Below, one piece after another: positions 1 through 9,623 of a stretch of DNA of 64,000 nt. The translations under genes were made by a program, and so were the position numbers. The notes below the pieces were generated by a model. It saw only the letters and a program-made list of their open reading frames with translations, made no database searches and was not told where the DNA came from. Origin of the DNA: Acidobacteriota bacterium (GTDB lineage Bacteria; Acidobacteriota; Terriglobia; Terriglobales; Acidobacteriaceae); NCBI GenBank assembly GCA_018268755.1, contig JAFDVW010000003.1:153278-217277 (forward strand), written 5' to 3'. Every line of letters starts with the position of its first letter. Position 1 is the stretch's first letter.

Positions 1-159
1 GGCGAACCCACTAGCTTTCAGCAGACCTCGCAGCAGGAGCGCGGCGGCATGACCTACCGCGGCTATATCATTCACTTTGCGGGGGCCAGTCTGCAGCTCT
101 CGGTGCGCGCCATGCCCGACGGGAAGATCGAGCAATACCAGATTTACGCCGGTGAATGA
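1..159 (+). CDS. C-terminal fragment of an unidentified protein
   Basis: The reading frame is open from the first base of the window to a TGA at 157-159, giving the last 52 residues of a protein whose start lies outside. The visible tail contains MTYRGYIIHF and ends EQYQIYAGE, a compact beta-strand-rich pattern. No catalytic motif or membrane segment is visible, and I do not recognise the family. It is followed by a hairpin repeat and then nadE on the same strand. Confidence 0.6.
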   Translation, partial: GEPTSFQQTSQQERGGMTYRGYIIHFAGASLQLSVRAMPDGKIEQYQIYAGE

Positions 160-175
160 CGGCGAGCGGTACTGT

Positions 176-205
176 AGCGGACAGCCGGGGCGGCTGTCCC
201 TACGT
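176..205. repeat. GGACAGCC/GGCTGTCC hairpin repeat, copy 1
   Basis: Perfect 8-bp inverted arms GGACAGCC (179-186) and GGCTGTCC (192-199), flanked by CTACGTAATTTTGT. Read on the other strand this is the same unit as the copy near 59057-59095 (GTAGGGACAGCCGCC, then GGCTGTCC, then ATTTTGT). It may act as an mRNA 3' structure for the preceding partial gene, but there is no T-run directly after the stem. Confidence 0.6.
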
Positions 206-328
206 AATTTTGTGGAGGAATCCCTCTGCAATGCCGGCGTACTCTGCGGTTCAAGGGGTTGACCTGGTCAGGCCACGTCCCCACTCCGTGACTTGGCTGG
301 CCATGGCACCTCCTCTTACACTAAGAGG

Positions 329-1963
329 GTGAAGATTGCGTTAGGCCAGATCAACCCTACGGTCGGGGACTTCGAAGGCAATTCCGCGAAAATCATCGAC
401 TACTCCCGCCGGGCGCAGGCCGCCGGGGCGGCCCTGGTGCTTTTCCCTGAACTCTCCGTGTGCGGATACCCGCCCCGCGATCTGGTGGAGCGGCCCTCGT
501 TTGTGGCCCGCAACCGTCAGGCCGCGGAGCACATTGCGGCGGAGACGCGCGGTATCGCCGTCATTTGTGGGCTGGTTACGCCCGCCCTCGCCGGGACCGG
601 CAAGTCCGCCATGAACTCGGCCGCCTTGCTGCGGGATGGTGCGGTTGCCTTCATTCAGTCCAAGATGCTGCTGCCCACCTACGACGTCTTTGATGAGATG
701 CGCACCTTTGCGCCGGCCACCAGTCAGGCCGTGTTTCCTATGGACGGGAAGCAACTCGCGTTGACCATCTGCGAGGACGCCTGGAATGACAAGCACTTCT
801 GGAGCAAACGGCTCTATCCCGTAGACCCGGTCGAGACCCTGATTCGGGCCGGCGGAAATCTGGTACTGAATATTTCGGCCTCTCCCTTTTGGGTGGGCAA
901 GCGGGAATTTCGCCGCGACATGCTGGCCAGCTTCGCCAAAAATTACCGTGTGCCGGTGGCCCTGGTGAACCAGGTCGGTGGCAATGACAGTCTGGTGTTC
1001 GACGGCTCCAGCCTGGTGCTGGGACCGGACGGGCGGGTGATTGCGCAAGGGAAGTCGTTTGAAGAAGACCTGATCTTTTTTGACGCGCAGCAACTCACCG
1101 GCGACCTGCACGGGCAGATTGCGGGCGATGATGCCAGTGCCTATGAAGCGCTGGTGCTGGGCACCCGCGACTATGTGCGCAAGTGCGGCTTTCAGCGGGT
1201 GATCATCGGATTGAGCGGCGGCATTGATTCCGCGCTTACCGCGGCCATCGCCGCTGACGCCCTGGGCCCGGAGAATGTGATCGGCGTGGGTATGCCGGGG
1301 CCCTATTCCTCGCAAGGCTCCATCGACGACGCGAAAGCTCTGGCCCACAACTTGGGCCTCCGCTTCGAGATGCTCCCCATCCGCGGCGTGTTCGAGGCCT
1401 ACAAGAAAACGTTGCAGCCGGTTTTCGCCGGGCTGAAAGAAGATGTTACAGAAGAAAATATTCAGTCGCGCATCCGCGGATCGCTGCTGATGGCGCTCTC
1501 CAATAAATTGGGCGCCCTGCTGCTCAGCACCGGCAACAAGAGCGAAATGGCGGTGGGCTACTGCACGTTGTACGGGGACATGGCGGGAGGGCTGGCTGTG
1601 ATCTCCGATGTGCCCAAAATGCTGGTCTATCGGCTGTCGCGCTATGTGAACTCGCGCAAGCCGGTGATTCCCTTGGCCAGTCTGGAAAAGCCACCTTCGG
1701 CGGAGTTGCGCCCCGACCAGAAAGACACCGACAGTCTGCCTCCGTACGAAGTGCTGGATGCCATTCTCGAAGAGTACATCGAAGACTCGCATCCGGCGGA
1801 ACAGATTGCCAAAGACCACGGCTTCGCGCTCGAGCTGATACGGCGGGTCATCCAGATGGTGGACCGGGCGGAATACAAGCGCCAGCAGGCGGCCCCGGGA
1901 CTCAAGATTTCGCCCAAGGCCTTCGGTTATGGGCGGCGCTTTCCCATCGCTGCTCGGTGGTAG
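329..1963 (+). CDS. nadE: Glutamine-hydrolysing NAD+ synthetase
   Basis: This 544-residue protein makes NAD+ from deamido-NAD+, ATP and glutamine in the cytoplasm, the last step of NAD synthesis. The N-terminal nitrilase-like glutaminase domain shows the expected triad: Glu41 in FPELSVCGY, Lys112 in SKMLLPTYD and Cys148 in TICEDAW. The C-terminal synthetase domain carries the PP-loop SGGIDSALTA and the later STGNKSEMAVGYCT motif. I chose the GTG at 329, which gives the typical start MKIALGQINPTVGDF just after AAGAGG; a TTG at 293 would add 12 untypical residues. The combined glutaminase-synthetase form lets the enzyme use glutamine rather than free ammonia. Confidence 0.95.
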   Translation: MKIALGQINPTVGDFEGNSAKIIDYSRRAQAAGAALVLFPELSVCGYPPRDLVERPSFVARNRQAAEHIAAETRGIAVICGLVTPALAGTGKSAMNSAALLRDGAVAFIQSKMLLPTYDVFDEMRTFAPATSQAVFPMDGKQLALTICEDAWNDKHFWSKRLYPVDPVETLIRAGGNLVLNISASPFWVGKREFRRDMLASFAKNYRVPVALVNQVGGNDSLVFDGSSLVLGPDGRVIAQGKSFEEDLIFFDAQQLTGDLHGQIAGDDASAYEALVLGTRDYVRKCGFQRVIIGLSGGIDSALTAAIAADALGPENVIGVGMPGPYSSQGSIDDAKALAHNLGLRFEMLPIRGVFEAYKKTLQPVFAGLKEDVTEENIQSRIRGSLLMALSNKLGALLLSTGNKSEMAVGYCTLYGDMAGGLAVISDVPKMLVYRLSRYVNSRKPVIPLASLEKPPSAELRPDQKDTDSLPPYEVLDAILEEYIEDSHPAEQIAKDHGFALELIRRVIQMVDRAEYKRQQAAPGLKISPKAFGYGRRFPIAARW

Positions 1964-2031
1964 ACAGGCGGCGTGTACACTGGCTTCACCGAGCTGGCAG
2001 CGCAAAGCAGACAGGCACCCGAAAGGAAACC

Positions 2032-2916
2032 ATGGTTCGTCCCCTAGCAGTGGTTGTATTGTTGGCCGTTTTGGCTGGCGCGCAACAGAAGCCGGCCGTC
2101 CATGCCGTGGCTAAGCCGGCCGCTCCGGCCGCCGTTCTGCCTTCGGAAGAGACGGTCGATGCTTTTATGAAACAGTGGCTGGGATACGATCCCACGCTGA
2201 CCTGGAAGGTGGCGGACATACGCCCCTCCAAGGCCGCCGGCCTGGCCGAGGTCACGGTAGTGATCAGCAACCCGCAGGGCACGCAGGCCAGCACACTGTA
2301 TGTGGCGCCGGATGGGACGCATGCCTTGATCGGCGAGATTCTGCCCTTCGGGGCGCGGCCCTTTGATCCCACCAACGAAATCCTCAAGAAGGGAATCAGC
2401 GGTCCCAGCAAGGGACCGGCGGACGCTCCGGTGCTGCTGGTGGAGTTCAGTGACTTCGAGTGTCCGCACTGCAAGCGCGCGGTGCCGGTGCTGAACCAGG
2501 TGCTGGAGGCCGAGCCCAATGTGCGCTTTGTCTCGCAGAATTTTCCCCTGCCCACGCATGACTGGGCGGCCAAGGCCGCAGCCTATGCGGACTGTGTCGG
2601 ACGCGCCTCCAATGACGCCTTCTGGAAGTTTTCCGAGAGCGTCTTCAACGCACAAACCGAGATTACTGCCGCCAATGCCGAGGAGAAGTTGACCGGCTTG
2701 GCGGAGCAATCCGGGGTCAAAGGGGCAGAGATTGCCGCTTGCGCTGCCAAGCCCGAAACAGTTACCCGAGTGGAACGCTCCGTGGCCCTGGGTAAGTCCA
2801 TTGATGTGACGGCTACGCCCACACTGTTCATCAATGGCCGCAAAGTAGTGGTGGGCGAGGTCCCCGTCGAAGTGTTGAAGCAGTTGGTGGAGTACGCCGC
2901 CAAAACCGCAAAGTAG
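2032..2916 (+). CDS. DsbA-family thiol:disulfide oxidoreductase, exported
   Basis: A 294-residue protein starting at an ATG preceded by GAAAGGAAAC. An N-terminal hydrophobic signal segment (VVVLLAVLAGAQ) is followed by an Ala/Pro linker, a domain of about 110 residues without a recognised motif, and a DsbA-like thioredoxin fold from about residue 125. The active site is CPHC in DFECPHCKRAVP, and the cis-proline loop TPTLFINGRKV lies near the C terminus. Family knowledge suggests periplasmic disulfide formation or isomerisation. It follows nadE by 68 bases, so transcription could be shared, but no functional link is evident. The N-terminal extra domain is typical of acidobacterial DsbA-like proteins as I understand them, though its role is unknown. 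Confidence 0.85.
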   Translation: MVRPLAVVVLLAVLAGAQQKPAVHAVAKPAAPAAVLPSEETVDAFMKQWLGYDPTLTWKVADIRPSKAAGLAEVTVVISNPQGTQASTLYVAPDGTHALIGEILPFGARPFDPTNEILKKGISGPSKGPADAPVLLVEFSDFECPHCKRAVPVLNQVLEAEPNVRFVSQNFPLPTHDWAAKAAAYADCVGRASNDAFWKFSESVFNAQTEITAANAEEKLTGLAEQSGVKGAEIAACAAKPETVTRVERSVALGKSIDVTATPTLFINGRKVVVGEVPVEVLKQLVEYAAKTAK

Positions 2917-2936
2917 AGAGATCGGCCAAGGCGGGC

Positions 2937-4772
2937 TTAGCGGGGAAGCACGACTTCGCTCGACTCAGCTTCGTTTTCGCTGAGGATGTGTGGGGTGATC
3001 ACGACCAGCAGCTCATCTTCATCGATGTCCTTGCTGTTGCTGGTGGTCACCCGGTTCAAGCCCGGCAGGGTCCCCATGCCGTGAATCCCATTCATGGCAT
3101 TTTGATCGGTCCGCGTGATGGCCCCGGCCACGAAGGCGGGTTCTCCATTCCGCAACATAATGCTGCCCTTGTATTCCCGGTTGGAAATGATGGGCACTCC
3201 GTTCTCTGAGGTGCCGGTGAGGGTGCGCATCTGCATTTCCAATTGCAGGGCCACATCCATGCTGCGATTGATGGTGGGTTTGGCTTTCAGCGTGAGCCCA
3301 AGATCTTCGTAGTTGAAGGAAGGAAAAGCCGGCTGGTAAGAGTTGTTCTGCAGGACCTGGGAAATCGCCGGAGTGTTGTAGATGGGAGCGAAGCTGGCAT
3401 TCAAAATCGGATAGCGCGAACCCAGGCGGAAGGTCGTCTCATTGTTCTGCCCGGCGCGCAGGATGGCATGCTCCAGGATGCGCGCCGAACTTTGGTTCAG
3501 CGAAAGTTTGGCGCCTCCCGTCCCCAGGCTCAATCCCATAAAGGTCAAGCCGCCGCCAAAGGTGGCCAGGGGCTGGCTGAAGATGGAATTCTGCTGCCCC
3601 TGTAACTGGGACAACAGCCCGGAGAGCGCGGTGGAACTGGCCTGGTTGATGCCGCCGTTGGCGATCAGCTGGTTGATCAGGTCCTGAATGTTCTGCCCTC
3701 CCAGCGCGGCCAGCGCCCCGGCGGGAATGTTATAGAGCTGGAATTGGTTAGGGATCTGCACGCCCATGTCCCGCGCCACGGTGTGGCTGATCTGGTAGAC
3801 CTTGATGTCGAGCATGACCTGGGGGCGGGAGCTGTTGAGCCCCTGCAGAAATTGTGTGGCCGCCTCCAGTATGCGTTGCGGGGCCCGCAGGGTGAGGGTG
3901 GAGGAGCGGGGCTGGGGCGTGATGAAGCGGACTTCAAATAAATTGCGCAGCAGATTGACCAGGTCGGTAAGCTCTTGCGGCGCGCTGATCCCGGGCACGT
4001 AGAACGTGCGCATGGCCATCTGCTCATACTGGCGGCGGTTGTCGGTGGAATCGAGCGCCACCAGAATCTGCTTCTCGTTTAACGGCGTCCAGAAAGCGCG
4101 AGTCACATCGCAGGCCGCCCGCATGGCGGTGTAAAAGTCCACCGCATCGATGTCAAAGCGGACCTTGCGGGAGGGCACGGTGTCGTCCACCGTGGCGGCG
4201 ATGCCGAAGCTCTGTGCGACCTGGGTCAACAACATGCGGCTGTCGCCCCGGAAGTGGAACTCCTTCTTTTCCGGCTTGGGCACAACTTCGGCAGGACCGG
4301 CGGCGGCGATGACGCGGGTCTGCTCCTGCATCCTGGGGGCCCATTCGCTATAGGCTTCCTGCATGCGCTGCTGGGCAAATTGATTTTCCGGGTCCAGATG
4401 CAGGGCGGCGCGAAATTCTCCCAGCGCCTCCACGCGGCGGTTTTCGAGCAATTGCTGATTGCCGCTTTGCAGGTGGTCAAAGACCAGCTGCTGCCGCGTC
4501 ATCTCGCGGGCAGTAACGTAGTCCACGTTTTGCGGGGCCAGGCGGGCTGCGCTTTCGAAGCTGTCGAAGGCCTCCTGCAGATGCTTGTTCTTCTGCAGCT
4601 TCAAGCCCTTTTCAAAATTCTTGCGGGCGGCCTTGGCGTCTTTCTTAGAGGGCGTGCACTGGCTGGGGCCGTTGCCCGGGCAGGGCAACAGCAGGGTGCC
4701 CTGCGGCTCCTCGGCATGGGCCCAGGTCAGGCACAGCAGCACACTCAGAATGATGACCCAGCGAGGCCGCAT
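2937..4772 (-). CDS. Stand-alone TPR-containing secretin (GspD/PilQ-like)
   Basis: 611 residues starting at MRPRWVIILSVLLCLTWAHA, a clear signal peptide; an upstream start at 4868 would bury it. After a short Cys-containing linker come two or three TPR-like helices (about residues 45-140), then a short N-domain (FHFRGDSRMLLTQVAQSFG), a NolW-like domain and a C-terminal secretin core. The core shows DLGLTLKAKPTI, the inner-gate-like NREYKGSIMLRNGEPA and the terminal DEDELLVVITPHIL. Secretins form outer-membrane channels for type II secretion or type IV pili. No other pilus or secretion gene adjoins it, so its partner system is elsewhere or unknown. Confidence 0.85.
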   Translation of the reverse strand: MRPRWVIILSVLLCLTWAHAEEPQGTLLLPCPGNGPSQCTPSKKDAKAARKNFEKGLKLQKNKHLQEAFDSFESAARLAPQNVDYVTAREMTRQQLVFDHLQSGNQQLLENRRVEALGEFRAALHLDPENQFAQQRMQEAYSEWAPRMQEQTRVIAAAGPAEVVPKPEKKEFHFRGDSRMLLTQVAQSFGIAATVDDTVPSRKVRFDIDAVDFYTAMRAACDVTRAFWTPLNEKQILVALDSTDNRRQYEQMAMRTFYVPGISAPQELTDLVNLLRNLFEVRFITPQPRSSTLTLRAPQRILEAATQFLQGLNSSRPQVMLDIKVYQISHTVARDMGVQIPNQFQLYNIPAGALAALGGQNIQDLINQLIANGGINQASSTALSGLLSQLQGQQNSIFSQPLATFGGGLTFMGLSLGTGGAKLSLNQSSARILEHAILRAGQNNETTFRLGSRYPILNASFAPIYNTPAISQVLQNNSYQPAFPSFNYEDLGLTLKAKPTINRSMDVALQLEMQMRTLTGTSENGVPIISNREYKGSIMLRNGEPAFVAGAITRTDQNAMNGIHGMGTLPGLNRVTTSNSKDIDEDELLVVITPHILSENEAESSEVVLPR

Positions 4773-4867
4773 GCAAGAGATTGTAACGGGAATAGCGTGC
4801 GGCGACGACAGTTTCCGCAAGGTACCTGTACCTTCGGGTAGACCGGGGCTGGTGATAGCGGCGCCCA

Positions 4868-6940
4868 CTATTTCCGGGGAGGGGAAGACCGCAGTTCCTT
4901 GAGCAGGCGGTCTGCCCGGTAGATAGAGTGCAGGGCTTCTACAATGCCGCGGGAATCGACGCTTACCGCCCGGGCCTGCGCATCGTCGAAGGCAAAGTTC
5001 CAGACCAGCGACTGAATATTGCCGTCGAAAATCACCCCGACGACTTCAGCATTCCGGTTCACGATGGGGCTGCCGGAGTTGCCGCCGATAATGTCTACGG
5101 TGGAGACAAAGTTGAGTGGGGTGGATGGCTTGAGCTTACCCTTTGCCTTGATCCAGCTCTCCGGCAAGCGATAGGGCGGTTGATTGCCGCGCACGGCGGC
5201 ATGTTGGTAAGCGCCGCCTATCGTCGTAAAGGGAGGAACGGGTTTCCCCTTTTCTACGTAGCCTTTTACCGTGCCATAGCTCAGGCGCAGGGTGAAGGTG
5301 GCGTCGGGAGGCTGGGTGAAGCCGCTGCGCGCGAAGCGCAACTTCACGATACGCGCCCCCTCCATTCTCTCCGGTGATTCCACTTCATCTTCATACTGGC
5401 GGCGGACACGGCGGGCTTCCGGATCGAGGGCCCGCATCATTGCCAGCATTGGGTCACTGGACGCTGCCACGGCCTCCGGCCCGCCGGTGTAGAGCTGTTT
5501 GCGGAAAGCCACGTCGTCCAATCGGGTGCCGGTAATGGCCGCGCGTGCCGCCTCTTCCGGAGTTTTGCCGCGTAGAACGGCCTGGACCGCCGGGTCGTCT
5601 TTGCCCAGAAGGTCCTGCATCTCGGTGAGAGAGTCGGTGAGGGTGACGATCTCCAGCGACTTATAAATAGGCGCGGGAGAAAACAGGTTGGCTTCGAAGG
5701 AAGGCAAGGCGGAGTCCCGGTATTCGCGCATGCGCTGCGGGTTGGGTTTGCTCTTTTCTTCGGTGGCCCGCAGCAGGTCGCGTGCGATGGTGGCCAGATC
5801 GGCATAGAAGCCGCGCCGCCGCTCCAGATACCAGAAGCGGTTGTAAAGTTGTCTCTGCCGCAGCATGGCCCGGGCAATGGCTTCCCAGGGATCGGCGATG
5901 CCAGGAGGCAGGTTGGCCGCCGCGCGTAGTTTCTGTTCTTCCGCAATCTTACGCGCCATCAGCTGAGGGTCCTTCAGGCCGTTCTGATATCCAGTGATGG
6001 CCTTCTGGGAATTCTCCAGAGAAAAAATATCCTCTTTGGCGATGCGGGCGTTCTCCGCCGACCCGCCGCTGAACGCCTTTAGCAGTGCGATGCGCCGGGC
6101 ATACAGCGCCAGGCGCGCCGGGAAATCGATGTCGCGGGCATACTCCAGTTGCGCCACGGTGCGCAGCCGTCCCGTAGAGCCGGGGTTCCCGGAAACCAAA
6201 ACCAGATCGCCGTCTTTCGCTCCGTCTTTTGCCCAGCGCAGATAATTCTCCAGATGGGCGGGCTGGCCGTTCTCATAGACGCGGAAAAAAGTGATGTCCA
6301 GGTCGTAGCGCGGATAGGTGAAGTTGTCGGCGTCCCCGCCAAAAAATGCGATCTCGAATTCGGGTGCGAATACCAGGCGCACGTCCGTGTATTTCTTGTA
6401 TTGGTACAGGTGAAATACTTCGCCGGAATAAAAGGGAATGACATCGCAGCGCAGGCCGGTAGTGCGCGCACAATTTTTCTCGATCTCTGCCATGGCCGCG
6501 CGCTGCTGCTGGCTGGCCTCCGGGGCGCTCATTCCCGGGGAGACCCGGGCATTCACCTGCGCGGTGACGTCCTGCATGGCAACCAACTGGTTCAGCTCAA
6601 GGTCCGGGCAGGGAGCTTCCTGGGCCCGCGTGGCCGCGTAGAAGCCGGTTTTCATGTAGTCGTGACCGCCGGTGGAGAGCTGTTGGATGCACTTGGCGCC
6701 CACGTGGTGATTGGTCAGGGTCAGTCCATCCGGGGAAACGAAGGAACCGGAGCCGCCGTTGTTGAAGCGTACCGACGCCAGGCGCAGGTGATCGAGCCAT
6801 TCCTGGGTGAGGGAAGCCCCGTACTGTGACTGGATCTTGTCCTTAGGGAAGTTCTCGTACAGCCATAAGCCTTCTTCGGTATGTCCAAAGGAAGGAAAGA
6901 AGGCGAAAAACAGGAGGCAGAGCAGGAAATAACGTTTCAT
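4868..6940 (-). CDS. S46-family dipeptidyl-peptidase, exported
   Basis: A 690-residue protein with signal peptide MKRYFLLCLLFFAFFPSFG. The mature part begins EEGLWLYENFPKDKI, the usual start of S46 peptidases (DPP7/DPP11 group). The catalytic His lies in LTLTNHHVGAKC near residue 78 and the catalytic Ser in IIGGNSGSPIVN near residue 635; the Asp lies between them in the DITFFRVYENG region. These enzymes remove dipeptides from peptide N termini in the periplasm. Specificity (hydrophobic versus acidic P1) depends on a residue just before the catalytic Ser that I cannot assign with confidence. The start at 6940 is preferred because upstream codons lack signal-peptide character. Confidence 0.9.
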   Translation of the reverse strand: MKRYFLLCLLFFAFFPSFGHTEEGLWLYENFPKDKIQSQYGASLTQEWLDHLRLASVRFNNGGSGSFVSPDGLTLTNHHVGAKCIQQLSTGGHDYMKTGFYAATRAQEAPCPDLELNQLVAMQDVTAQVNARVSPGMSAPEASQQQRAAMAEIEKNCARTTGLRCDVIPFYSGEVFHLYQYKKYTDVRLVFAPEFEIAFFGGDADNFTYPRYDLDITFFRVYENGQPAHLENYLRWAKDGAKDGDLVLVSGNPGSTGRLRTVAQLEYARDIDFPARLALYARRIALLKAFSGGSAENARIAKEDIFSLENSQKAITGYQNGLKDPQLMARKIAEEQKLRAAANLPPGIADPWEAIARAMLRQRQLYNRFWYLERRRGFYADLATIARDLLRATEEKSKPNPQRMREYRDSALPSFEANLFSPAPIYKSLEIVTLTDSLTEMQDLLGKDDPAVQAVLRGKTPEEAARAAITGTRLDDVAFRKQLYTGGPEAVAASSDPMLAMMRALDPEARRVRRQYEDEVESPERMEGARIVKLRFARSGFTQPPDATFTLRLSYGTVKGYVEKGKPVPPFTTIGGAYQHAAVRGNQPPYRLPESWIKAKGKLKPSTPLNFVSTVDIIGGNSGSPIVNRNAEVVGVIFDGNIQSLVWNFAFDDAQARAVSVDSRGIVEALHSIYRADRLLKELRSSPPRK

Positions 6941-7162
6941 GAGACCGATCCAAAAATCCGGCGGCCAAGCGGACCCGGCGGGACGGAAGTCCGCATGCCG
7001 GAGGCCCAACCCATCACTATACCTTTGCAGCGCAAGCCTCGGCAAATCACTGGGTTGGAAACTTGCCGGATTTGGGATATAAAAGAAAGTGGTGTCGGCA
7101 CGCCTGCGTACTTTCCGTGCGGCCACGCGGAAATCCCTGACAAGCGAAGAGTGAGAAAGCCC

Positions 7163-8305
7163 ATGTCGAGCCCCACCATCACGCATGCTCCAAAAGGCCT
7201 GGAAGGCGTTGTCGCAACCACATCCAGCATCTGTTACATCGACGGCGATAAGGGAGTCTTGGCCTATCGCGGTATCGACATTCACGAATTAGCCGACCAC
7301 TCTAATTTCGAGGAAGTTTGCTACCTGCTCTGGTTTGGCAAACTGCCCAGCCGTACCGAACTCAAGCAGCTGCGGGAACGTTTGGCGGAGGAGCGCAAGC
7401 TCGACGCCTCCATTTATCACCGCATGCAGCTGGTCCCCAAGCATGCTCTGCCCATGGATGTGTTGCGCACCATGGTCTCGACGCTTTCCTTCTTCGATCC
7501 CGAAGAAAAGAGCAATGACCGTGACGCCAACGTCCACAAGGCCATCCGCCTGACTTCGCAGATTGCCATGATCGTGGCGGCCTATGACCGCATCCGCAAA
7601 GGCCTGCCGGTCATCGAGCCGGACCGCTCGTTATCGCATGCGGCCAATTTCCTGTGGATGCTGACCGGCAAGCAGCCCTCGACAACCGCGGAACGCGCCT
7701 TTGATATCGCGCTTATTCTCCACGCCGATCACGAACTCAATGCTTCCACCTTCGCCGCCCGCGTGACTGCGGCCACGCTTTCCGACATGCACTCCGCCAC
7801 CACCTCTGCCATCGGCGCCCTGAAAGGCCCGCTGCACGGCGGCGCGAACGAGGCGGTGTTCCGCATTCTGGAGCAGATTGACGCCTCCGGCGCGGATCCG
7901 GTCGAGTACGTGAAGGGCATGCTGGCGCAAAAGAAGAAGGTGCCCGGCTTCGGCCATCGTGTCTACCACACCGAAGATCCGCGGGCTACCCATCTACGTA
8001 AGATGTCGGAGGACCTGGGCAAGTCCAGCGGGCAGGCCAAATGGTTCGAAATTTCCCACAAGATTGAAGAGTTCGTGAAGGCGGACAAGAAACTGAACGC
8101 CAACGTGGACTTTTACTCGGCCTCGACCTATCACACATTGGGGATCGACGTGGACCTGTTCACGCCGGTGTTTGCGGTCTCGCGTATCAGCGGTTGGACG
8201 GCCCACGTCATCGAGCAGCTCGACGACAACCGTCTGATCCGTCCGCGCGCCGACTATGTCGGGCCGGCTTATCCTAACCAATACGTTTCTATTAGCAATC
8301 GCTAA
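7163..8305 (+). CDS. gltA: Citrate synthase
   Basis: 380 residues. It condenses oxaloacetate and acetyl-CoA at the entry to the TCA cycle. The N terminus SSICYIDGDKGVLAYRGIDI is diagnostic. The catalytic residues are visible as His in GPLHGGANE, His in PGFGHRVYH and Asp in NVDFYSAS. The length and the absence of the long N-terminal extension fit the short dimeric type found in Gram-positives and archaea (and methylcitrate synthases), rather than the E. coli hexamer, so activity with propionyl-CoA cannot be excluded. The ATG at 7163 was chosen; upstream codons overlap the divergent peptidase gene. A strong terminator follows at 8331. Confidence 0.93.
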   Translation: MSSPTITHAPKGLEGVVATTSSICYIDGDKGVLAYRGIDIHELADHSNFEEVCYLLWFGKLPSRTELKQLRERLAEERKLDASIYHRMQLVPKHALPMDVLRTMVSTLSFFDPEEKSNDRDANVHKAIRLTSQIAMIVAAYDRIRKGLPVIEPDRSLSHAANFLWMLTGKQPSTTAERAFDIALILHADHELNASTFAARVTAATLSDMHSATTSAIGALKGPLHGGANEAVFRILEQIDASGADPVEYVKGMLAQKKKVPGFGHRVYHTEDPRATHLRKMSEDLGKSSGQAKWFEISHKIEEFVKADKKLNANVDFYSASTYHTLGIDVDLFTPVFAVSRISGWTAHVIEQLDDNRLIRPRADYVGPAYPNQYVSISNR

Positions 8306-8330
8306 TAATCAGCAAAGTAAGGCGAAAACA

Positions 8331-8358
8331 GAGGCGTTGCTCAGGCAACGCCTCTTTT
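8331..8358 (+). terminator. Intrinsic terminator of gltA
   Basis: Perfect 10-bp stem GAGGCGTTGC (8331-8340), loop TCAG and GCAACGCCTC (8345-8354), followed directly by TTTTG. It separates gltA from the cysteine desulfurase gene that begins at 8389. Confidence 0.85.
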
Positions 8359-8388
8359 GTCTTTGGCTGCCTCGGGTACAATAGAGGC

Positions 8389-9546
8389 ATGCGTAGGGTT
8401 TACTTCGATAACAATGCCACTACGCCTCTGCTGCCTGAAGTGTTTGCCGCCATGGAGGCCATCTATCGCGAGCACTTCGGCAACGCCTCCTCCATTCATC
8501 ACCATGGGCAGGAGACGCGCGCCGCGGTAGAGCGGGCGCGGGAGTCTGTCGCCGTGCTGCTGGGGTGCCGTCCGGCGGAGGTGGTTTTCACCAGCGGCGG
8601 CACGGAAGCCGACAACTTTGCCCTCTTCGGACTGGCTCGCTCCGGACAGCACGTGATTTCCTCCTCCATCGAGCACCACGCCGTGATGAATGCCTGCGAG
8701 CACCTCAAGACGCGCGGCTGCGAAGTGACTTTTGTGCCGGTGGATGGAAATGGGCAAGTCGATCCCCAGGACGTGCGCCGTGCTTTGCGGCCCAACACCA
8801 AGCTCATCAGCATCATGATGGCCAACAACGAGACCGGCGTTCTGCAGCCGGTGGAAGAAATTGGCAAGCTGGCCGCGGAAGCGGATGTGTACTTTCATAC
8901 CGATGCCGTGCAGGCGGTAGGCAAGGTCGCCGTGGATGTAAACAAGATCGGTTGTGATCTGCTCTCGCTGTCCAGCCACAAGATCCACGGGCCGCAGGGG
9001 GTGGGAGCGCTGTACGTCCGCAAGGGAACGATTCTTCAGCCCATGATGTATGGCGGACGCCATGAGCGCTCGCGGCGCGCCGGCACGGAGAATGTGCCGG
9101 GCATCGTCGGCCTGGGCAGGGCGGCCGAGTTGGCCCGCAATGGCCTGGGCAACAGCGAAATGGCGCGTCTGGCGGGCTTGCGCGATCGCCTGGAGAAGAC
9201 TTTGCTGGCTGCGGTAGACGCGACCCGCGTCAATGGACGCAATGCCCCGCGCGTGCCCAACACCAGCAGCATTTGTTTTGACTCCATTGAAGGCGAGGCG
9301 CTGGTGATTGCCCTCGACCTGAAGGGACTGGCGGTTTCTACCGGCGCCGCCTGCTCCTCCGGGGCAATTGAGCCCTCCCATGTGCTGACTGCGATGGGCC
9401 TTTCGCCCGACCAGGCCCGCGCCAGCCTGCGTTTCAGCCTGGGCAAGCAGAATACCGCCGAGGATGTGGACTTCGCCCTGGATCTGGTCCCCCAGACCGT
9501 GGCCCGCCTGCGTGAGCTTTCCCCGGTTTACAATAGAAGCCATTAG
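8389..9546 (+). CDS. Cysteine desulfurase (NifS/IscS family)
   Basis: A 385-residue PLP enzyme that moves sulfur from cysteine to a protein persulfide. The N terminus RRVYFDNNATTPLLPEV is standard. The Schiff-base lysine lies in SLSSHKIHGPQG and the persulfide cysteine in STGAACSSGAIEPS, whose longer loop is IscS/NifS-like rather than SufS-like. Downstream, 77 bases away, lies mnmA, whose product needs persulfide sulfur for tRNA 2-thiouridine; this pairing suggests the enzyme supplies thiolation, although a role in Fe-S assembly is equally possible. No iscU or regulator gene is adjacent. Confidence 0.93.
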   Translation: MRRVYFDNNATTPLLPEVFAAMEAIYREHFGNASSIHHHGQETRAAVERARESVAVLLGCRPAEVVFTSGGTEADNFALFGLARSGQHVISSSIEHHAVMNACEHLKTRGCEVTFVPVDGNGQVDPQDVRRALRPNTKLISIMMANNETGVLQPVEEIGKLAAEADVYFHTDAVQAVGKVAVDVNKIGCDLLSLSSHKIHGPQGVGALYVRKGTILQPMMYGGRHERSRRAGTENVPGIVGLGRAAELARNGLGNSEMARLAGLRDRLEKTLLAAVDATRVNGRNAPRVPNTSSICFDSIEGEALVIALDLKGLAVSTGAACSSGAIEPSHVLTAMGLSPDQARASLRFSLGKQNTAEDVDFALDLVPQTVARLRELSPVYNRSH

Positions 9547-9577
9547 CTATTAGCCATTGGCCATTAGCAATTAGCCT
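9537..9577. repeat. TTAGC-word repeat tract
   Basis: Between the two sulfur genes lies a run of near-repeats of the words CCATTAGC, TATTAGCC and CCATTGGCC. The tract overlaps the last codons of the desulfurase gene. Related word tracts occur at 19254-19457 and 48960-48990. It has no coding potential. Confidence 0.6.
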
Positions 9578-9623
9578 CAGTTGGAACTTAAGGTTAGCCG
9601 CTGACATCCAACGAAATAGATCT

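Noticed and set aside
341-2005. Open reading frame of 554 codons antisense to nadE
   Set aside because: It mirrors nadE in a GC-rich codon context, shows no motif, and is typical of antisense frames created by third-position GC bias.
8341-9543. Open frame of 400 codons antisense to the cysteine desulfurase
   Set aside because: Shadow of a gene with conserved catalytic residues; no independent evidence.
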